From NCBI RefSeq assembly GCF_004337985.1, contig NC_043742.1, forward strand, positions 978,176 through 1,042,175: DNA of 64,000 bases. The letters run 5' to 3'. The stretch is from Pyricularia pennisetigena. Its lineage: Eukaryota; Ascomycota; Sordariomycetes; Magnaporthales; Pyriculariaceae. The position numbers were made by a program, and so were the translations under genes. Shown here piece after piece: positions 58,067 to 64,000 of the stretch (position 1 is the first letter of the stretch; each line of letters begins with the position of its first letter). A model generated the notes under the pieces. The model did no database searches and was not told the DNA's origin. It worked only from the letters and a program-made list of their open reading frames with translations.

Positions 58067-58960
58067 CTACCCGAACACGCTCGTCAGGGCGTTGCCATAT
58101 CCCTCATACGACGAATTGAGCTTCTCAATGTCGTAATCGTTCCAGTATCCACCGCCCGCGAGGTTGTACTGCTGGTTCCAATTGGCGAATCTGGTTTCTG
58201 CCTGCGCCGGCGTGTTCCCATGGTCTGGTTTGTAGTCATTGTTGACCCACAGCAGCGGCACGATCTTCATGCCGAGGCGTGTCTGCCAGGTTCCCGGGTC
58301 GTTGGCCGCACCTCCGTCGTACACCTGCAGGTAGTGGCGGTCTAGCAGACCCGGCACAGCGGCGTTGATGCGGTTCTGCACGTCGGCCCAGAAGCTTACG
58401 TTTGTGTAGGGCGCGGTCGAGTATTTGTAGCCCATGAGCTCCAGCATCTGCGCAAACTCGACGGTGCTGGGCACGTCGTAGACGCTCTCGTCGTCGTTGT
58501 TGAAGGCGTCCAGCTCCCAGGTCTGCTTGAGCACGTCAAATGCCCGGTACAGTGGTGTCGAGGGACCGGTGCCGTCCGCGGCGATGCGGTCGCGTATGAC
58601 CTGGAATGTGGTGTCGTGCGAGACCAGCGAGATCTCGACACGCTCGATCAATGTCGGGGCCGTCTTCAGGGAGATGATCTTGTCGGTGAGGGCCTGGCCG
58701 CCGACGTAGCTTCCGTTGGTTACCACGGGCCAGTCCACAGGATTGCCGTCGCTCCCGGTCGAGTAATAGACCAGATCGGCGTTTGGCAGGATACCTATGC
58801 GGAAGAGGAGGACGGTGTCGAAGCCCGATGTTTTGAGAGCGGTGGTGTTGGACTGCATGACATCTTTGAAAAGAAAGATGGCTTTGACATTTTGTGCCAC
58901 TGCACAGCTTGCCAGCGCAAGAAGCGAGGCCAAGCCTGATCGAGTTGAGGTAAACAGCAT
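58067..58960 (-). CDS. Secreted glycosidase-like protein
   Basis: Single exon, 297 aa from the ATG at 58,960. An upstream in-frame ATG at 59,044 is disfavoured because it would precede the signal peptide (MLFTSTRSGLASLLALASCAVAQ). The mature protein alternates strand-like and helix-like blocks as in a TIM barrel (VKAIFLFKDV, FDTVLLFRIGIL, RVEISLVS, LDAFNNDDE at 150-158, RHYLQVYDGG, MKIVPLLWVNN, GGYWNDYDIEKL). The acidic FNNDDE strand end resembles the catalytic region of GH18-like barrels but is not a canonical motif. Several N-glycosylation sequons are present. Similar fungal proteins are often named coagulation factor 5/8-like, which says little about function. Confidence 0.7.
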   Translation of the reverse strand: MLFTSTRSGLASLLALASCAVAQNVKAIFLFKDVMQSNTTALKTSGFDTVLLFRIGILPNADLVYYSTGSDGNPVDWPVVTNGSYVGGQALTDKIISLKTAPTLIERVEISLVSHDTTFQVIRDRIAADGTGPSTPLYRAFDVLKQTWELDAFNNDDESVYDVPSTVEFAQMLELMGYKYSTAPYTNVSFWADVQNRINAAVPGLLDRHYLQVYDGGAANDPGTWQTRLGMKIVPLLWVNNDYKPDHGNTPAQAETRFANWNQQYNLAGGGYWNDYDIEKLNSSYEGYGNALTSVFG

Positions 58961-60389
58961 TGCGACTGGCGTAAGCTTCTCAGACTCGAAATGACCAAAG
59001 TCGGTCTGTTGGGTATGCTCTTTGGCGATGGCAGGAGCGGGCACATCTGTCTGTTTATGTTACAGCCGTAATCTACATTTCATCCTGGACAATACGTTAC
59101 AGATCACAATAGTCGACATTATCTATGAACCTGGATACGCGTCCTCGGTTGATTCGCATACCGACCTTCCGCATCAGTTAAGAAACCCACATCGAGAGTT
59201 ACAACACTAGGGACTCGGCTGGTCTTCCCCTCACTCTTTAAGGCCTAAGGGAAGAATTTATTATGCTATCACCATCATTGACCAGGGTCAAACCGCGGGG
59301 AATTAATTTGTGAACTTGGAGAAGGAACATTGATGCGATCTTGCAACGTTGCAAATGGGGTTGCAAATTGGTGCCATTCAGTCTAGGATAAAAGCAAGAT
59401 TGATAAGCTAGATAGGCGTATGTAACAACATGGGTAAGATCAAAGCCCTATACACGACATACTGAGATGCGTGCACCCCTGAATAAACATGCAGCAGAGC
59501 CTGACAATGCCTGTGCTCAGACTTGTGCCAGCACCCAAACGCGAATTACTTCTTTCCTCTTTAGCTTTGAATTTTATCAAACAATTGCAGGGGAAAAATT
59601 CCAGAACCCTATGGGACTTGGCTAGATATGTTTACCGAACATTTATTGTCGGTGGGCATGTACGAAAAGAGGATATTGTACATTTTAGGTAAAGTCGTGC
59701 TGAGAAGCCAGACAATTAAAACCATTTCTGCCTGAGGTTTCAAGTTTAGCTTTCCTGCACTGCTTGAGCGTGCTTGCAGGCTAGAGAGGCTGGTCTTCCA
59801 AGGGATGGAAGGTAGATCAATAAATCATGGCAGCAAATGTCAACTTTATATTTGCAGCACTGAGGTTGGGCATGCACTAAGTAGGCATGCGTCGAGTCGG
59901 TGAGTCACTTGCAAAAAAGTCATATGTATGCACAGCCAGCCCAGTCCTGATTTTGCAAATGACCACCTGCCAAAACCAAAATATAATAAGAGGTGCAAGA
60001 AGCCCCCATCTAGCGTAACCTGTGAAAGGAGGAAAAGTCAGACAACCTGCACACTACAGTATTCATTTATCCATCCTTGTCAAGCTAGAAACAGCTCGCT
60101 TAGTCATACGCAAACTTCTTTGTACAATCAACAAACTGAGCGCTGGATACAAACAACCCCACCAAGAATCCCCCCTCAGCAGTCAGCACGTACCACCGCC
60201 TTTTCTTTCTACCGCTTGGACAGGATCCCCTTGGCTGGAACATTCGACGATCAGCCAAATAAATAATCTTATCCTAAACCACGCAACGCCTAACATCTTT
60301 TTGAAGTCATTATCTTGCCTCGAATTATTTCCCTCACGACGCGACACATAACAAACTCGAACACGAACCCATTTTCTCAAGCCGACACG
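58961..60389. other. Intergenic region upstream of RPB9
   Basis: About 1.4 kb. Open frames at 59,489-59,692 and 59,928-60,351 lack recognisable features; the last part is likely the RPB9 leader. Confidence 0.4.
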
Positions 60390-61576
60390 ATGTCTTCGCC
60401 CATGTCAACTTCAGGCCAAGATGGCCAACAATCGCACACCAAAAAGCCTGTCGAGTTTCAATTCTGCGCCGAATGCTCCAACATGCTCTACCCCAAGGAA
60501 GACGAGGAAACGCGCACACTTCAGTTTACCTGCCGAACATGCCACTACACAACCAACGCGAGCAACACGTGCGTGTTCCGTAACGAACTCAACAGCTCCG
60601 CCAGCCTTCACGCCGGAATCATCGAGGGCATGGGCAAGGACCCGACGGTGGGTGCCCCCGTTTCTGACACTTTTTCGCCACCTGCGGCATCTACCGCTGC
60701 TGCTGCCCCTTCCCTCTCGCATCTTCGACAACACGTTCCTGCCGATTCGACCATCGTCTTGTGTCTGGTTTGCGGAAAGCCTATCCTGTGCGCCGTCTGC
60801 GAGGTCACCTCCTTTTACGTCTGCAGCAACGACTTGCGCACCCTCGAAGGCAACGCCGACGACGAAACCGAAAACAGCTTCTTCTCGGCTCACGCGTCCG
60901 AGGCCTCGTCCCCTCGCACCCGGGTTCAATTTTCGTGGAATGACGATAGCGATGTGTATGACTTTATGAACGACGAGTACGCCGAGAGTGACGCCGGAAG
61001 TGCCGAGGAGGATGAGCTGTCAAAAAGCATCATGATGCTCGACCGCGTCAGGTCAACCACCAGCGTTGTTACCACCTCGTAGAGGTCGAGGCGTGGTTGA
61101 TTTCACCCGCCGTCCATACGCTTAATATCTACGAACGAAATGACTCGACGACTTTACGATCACGCGACCGGAGAAGATGCCAAGGACCACAACGAAACGA
61201 TGCGAGCAGTTCCGGGAACGTTTGGGGGAGCGGCAGCGCTTGTCTAGCCCTTCACTCGCCTTGCCAACATTACCTTGTTCTACTACAAAGTATAGATGGA
61301 CTGCTTGCTGACGTGTTGCATTGTGTCCTTTTTATCAACAGCTCCCGCGCGCCAAGAAGACTTGCCAATACTGTGGCTTTGACGAGATGGTGTTCTTCCA
61401 AGCTCAGCAGCGAACTGCCGAGACAGGAATGGTGAGCTTTTGATTTTTTTTTTTCTTTTTTTTAATCTTGCCTAGAAATGGGAAGATATAATACTGGCCA
61501 AGAGGCTTACGCCGCCGCATACTTCTAGAAACAAATTTATGTGTGCGTCGAGTGCTCCAAGCCTCAGACGGACTGA
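60390..61576 (+). CDS. RPB9: RNA polymerase II subunit Rpb9
   Basis: Three exons, 60390-60647, 61342-61431 and 61529-61576, giving 131 aa. Rpb9 sits on the Pol II lobe and affects start-site choice, elongation and fidelity. The first zinc ribbon is C26/C29 and C48/C51 (FQFCAECSNMLYPKEDEE, FTCRTCHYT). The second is C94/C97 and C122/C125 (CQYCGFDEMVFFQAQQRTAE, IYVCVECSK). Splicing joins KDPT to LPRAKK, as in other Rpb9 proteins. The C terminus is short, lacking residues found after the last cysteine pair in yeast. Intron 1 is unusually long (694 bp, gtgggt...acag) and its first 435 bp continue the frame of exon 1 with a coding-like sequence; see the separate entry. Confidence 0.88.
60648..61082 (+). 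other. Coding-like in-frame extension inside RPB9 intron 1
   Basis: Directly after exon 1 the frame stays open for 144 codons and ends TAG at 61,080-61,082. If unspliced, a 230-aa protein results: the first Rpb9 zinc ribbon fused to a new tail. The codons favour C- or G-ending forms (GCC, GAC, ACC, GTC, AAC), as in real exons here. The tail has a Pro/Ala linker, a Cys-rich segment (CLVCGKPILCAVCEV) and an acidic end (YAESDAGSAEEDELSKS). I do not recognise a family. It could be an alternative terminal exon, a captured gene fragment, or an exon of a nested gene. Confidence 0.5.
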
Positions 61577-62179
61577 GTTTGTGGTTTTCTGCAACGCGTA
61601 TACTTGTGTGTACAGAGAATGGGGGGTTTGTGACATGAGAAGGCGTTTTAGGTGGGCTTGGTTTCCTGACCAAAAACAAAAGAACAAAGCATGGCGTGGT
61701 TACATGACAGATCTGCCCGGGTTTACGGCGTTTGGTTTCCTATTCTGTTTTTTTAATTTTGGTGTAATTTTGAGGCGGTCTTTTCTGTCTTGTTTCATTC
61801 GACTTAATACAACTACTAGTCCAACAGTCTCGATTATCATATACTGCAAGTCTTTTTGAATTGCAAGATGATGGTGTAGCCATGTCCAAAACACTACTCC
61901 TGTTTTCTCAAGATGCTTTCAATATACACATTCCCGTCTATGTTTACATTTCGTTGCGCTAGAGGTAGCCCAGCAGAACTTCCAGAACTCCAAGCGCCAT
62001 ATTTGTGATTTTTCTTGTTACAAGACTTGCGACCCAAGTCATTGATGTTTCTCCAGGCCTTCCTTCTGCCTTGCAGGAGCTGGCACAACCTGCCACCTCC
62101 GACAAGCATCATCACCCACTTCTCCCTCCCACTAGCAAAAGCCCGATAAGCCTGAAATCTTTCGGAATGCTCTCTTTGA
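61577..62179. other. 3' regions of RPB9 and the uL14m gene
   Basis: Convergent genes. AT-rich, with no additional gene; open frames here are low-complexity or unsupported. Confidence 0.4.
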
Positions 62180-62728
62180 TCATATGTGCATGGGAGCCAT
62201 GCTCAGAATCTTGCTCCACTTGGCCTTGCGCAGCTCCATTCCGACGATGCCGTTGACGCGAGATCCAACGGGGTCGCCGGCCTTGTTGATCAGGACACAG
62301 GCATTGTCATCAAACCGGACAACGGAGCCGTCCTTGCGCTGGACCTTGTACTTTGTGCGGACGACGATGGCGTGGCGGATGTCACCGCGCTTGACCTTGT
62401 TGGAGGCGGCCAGGGCGGCGGCGCCCTCGTTGGGGTTCTTGCGCTGCTCCTGGACGACGACGACGATGCGGTCACCTGGGAATCGTTAGGGGATTGCTGC
62501 ATGAATCAACGGTCAAAGAATGACGGCAAGGTGGTCGGAAGTACCTATCGATGCGTGCCTCTTCTGGCCGACGATCAGGGCGCACTCGACCAAGGCGGCG
62601 CCCGAGTTGTCGATGCAGTTGAGCATCGACTGTGCTGTGTCGTCAGCTTCGAAAACAGCGAAACGGACATCTAATCCGGCGACAGCATGCGGTGGTCAGA
62701 GATTCATGCATACCTTTAATTGAATCAT
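62180..62728 (-). CDS. MRPL38: Mitochondrial large-subunit ribosomal protein uL14m
   Basis: Three exons, 62728-62714 (15 bp), 62629-62545 and 62475-62180, giving 131 aa, the normal length for uL14. The joined start reads [20 protein letters not shown], the hallmark N terminus of L14. Next come [19 protein letters not shown] and [16 protein letters not shown], then the [18 protein letters not shown] strand and the basic C-terminal helix ([16 protein letters not shown]). The form is that of the mitochondrial/bacterial type rather than the cytosolic 60S protein. It binds 23S-like rRNA near the subunit interface in the mitochondrial ribosome. Confidence 0.92.
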
Positions 62729-63700
62729 TGTGGATGATGTGTGTTGATTAAAACCTGAGCCTCTCTCTTCCACCTCGAACCAACAAACGCTTCTTCTGCA
62801 CCCAGGTCCAAAAAGTCGTCGACAAACCTCGAAATCCGTTGCTTATGTAATACGGCGCTCGTCCCGGCTAAAGGCTGTCGCTCCATCTTGGAGGCAGGGA
62901 TCAGCAAGCAATTAGACCTGGACTAACAAGCTGAGGTGGAGACCAAAAGTGAAGCGAGGTAAGCTGGGATTGGATGCATTGTGTCTTTGTCGGCAGGGGG
63001 ACGACATGCGTTTACCCACGCTTCTCCATTGATCTCGCCGGTTAAGGTTAGGCGGCATGTTTATTCTCACTCTGGCTGCGTCCTGCCTTGGTTGTTTTCT
63101 TCTCATCATCACCACCACACCACACCACTCTTCTCTCCCGCTTCTCAGCCCGAGCCATCCCCTCGGTCACAGTTTGGCAGTGCCAAACCTGTCGCAAGCC
63201 CGGGCGCCTGTCCACCCCAGTCACTCCTTTTTAGTTCAGCAACCAGCTTCACGCTCGTGCATGCGCCTCGCTCATCAAGGCCTTTTTTTTTGGTGCCGCG
63301 CGTTGAGGACGTTGGATTTGTTGCTTGACAGGCGTGCCTCTCCTTGTGCCCCCAGACAATCTGATTCCCGACCGACACGCCAAATTGAATAGCCCGATCT
63401 CGCGCGGCCTTTACGAATCCCGGCAGCTACTGTCACCAGCTTTCCTGGAGCTTGTTCTACTTTCAAGGTTGGGGTTGTCTGCGGTTGGTACCTTCGCCGC
63501 GCGATTGATTCCTTTGGATCCGGCTCCGTCGCGCTCGAAACTATCCCTTCCTTGCTAGTTTGCGCCAACGTTCAGACGCCCAGTCAACCTGACTCGGATT
63601 AATCGCTCCGCCCTCATCTCACTCTCCGGTTCCCAAGCTCACCGCTGGCATCTCGTCATCTAATCTCAAATCTGTGGAGAAAAGCTGCAAAAGAGGCATC
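62729..63700. promoter_or_regulatory. Divergent promoter region of uL14m and SET9 genes
   Basis: The two genes start 972 bp apart in opposite directions. The region is pyrimidine-rich toward SET9. Open frames within it are overlapping and unsupported. Confidence 0.4.
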
Positions 63701-64000
63701 ATGCCTCCCAAATCTGCCAAAAAGCAACCTCTGACGTTTGCCCAATTGGCGGCCTATGATGATATACTGACAGATGCGCTGGTCGACCACGTAAGGCTCA
63801 TCGCCGTCCATCCGATTGCTTGCCTCTGGAACCCACCCCGGCCACTGACCATGATTCGCAGACATTCTACTGGACAACGATTCCAAAGAACAGACCATCA
63901 TACCATGCCTCCCGCGGAGTCAAGCAAGATGAAGTCACCAAGATAGTGAAGGACCATGTGATTCTCGAGCCGAACGTCAAGCTGGCCGAGGAGAAGATGC
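63701..64000 (+). CDS. SET9: Histone H4-K20 methyltransferase SET9, 5' part
   Basis: The first exon (63701-63790) encodes MPPKSAKKQPLTFAQLAAYD through LVDH; the intron 63791-63861 (gtaagg...gcag) is followed by exon 2 from 63,862, reading TFYWTTIPKNRPSYHASRG and then ILEPNVKLAEEKM to the window edge. This matches the N terminus of fungal SET9 (Suv4-20 family), which methylates histone H4 lysine 20. Only about 76 residues are in the window, so the SET domain lies beyond the edge. Confidence 0.85.

Overview
The window comes from a filamentous ascomycete (Pezizomycotina, most likely a Sordariomycete). Genes carry short GT-AG introns with CTAAC/CTGAC-type branch sites. The gene families are typically fungal: AKR1 palmitoyltransferase, Zn2Cys6 regulator, GPI-anchored class III chitinase, SET9, RTA1-like exporter. 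The repeats look destroyed by repeat-induced point mutation (RIP). I cannot name the species. A small secreted effector-like gene inside the repeat block hints at a plant-associated lifestyle, but that is inference.

The sequence has two compartments. Positions 1 to about 20,100 are AT-rich, almost gene-free and packed with decayed transposons. In order they are: a pogo/Fot1-like DDE element (minus strand), a 1.6 kb element with 40 bp inverted ends and internal 347 bp repeats, a truncated Ty3/Gypsy polymerase, unresolved AT-rich remnants, a nearly full-length Ty1/Copia pol, two direct copies of a roughly 0.5-0.6 kb repeat, and a second pogo-like fragment. Remaining C is mostly in CpG or CpC, and many frame-breaking stops are TAA/TAG where the family has Gln (CAA/CAG), as RIP would produce. 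Between the two repeat copies lies one undamaged 90-codon gene for a secreted protein with MAX-effector-like cysteine spacing. A 51 bp minisatellite marks the edge of the block.

From about 20,600 to 64,000 the DNA is normal gene-rich euchromatin. In order: a cysteine-free thioredoxin-like gene (-), chitinase (+), an unclear GC-rich ORF (-), AKR1 (-), divergent SRP receptor beta (+), cystathionine beta-synthase (-), a broken RTA1-like exporter (+), an unrecognised gene (+), an intron-containing tRNA-Ser(CGA) (-), a Zn2Cys6 regulator (+), a coiled-coil protein resembling augmin subunit 3 (-), a fungal LrgB-like membrane protein (+), the Ess1/Pin1 prolyl isomerase (-), a secreted glycosidase-like protein (-), RNA polymerase II subunit Rpb9 (+), mitochondrial ribosomal protein uL14m (-) and the start of the H4K20 methyltransferase SET9 (+). 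There are no operons. Most genes are conserved housekeeping genes in varied orientations separated by 0.4-4 kb. Three N gaps and many long homopolymers show short-read assembly limits.

The best leads are the effector candidate, the coding-looking in-frame extension inside the large Rpb9 intron, and the thioredoxin-fold protein that has lost every cysteine.
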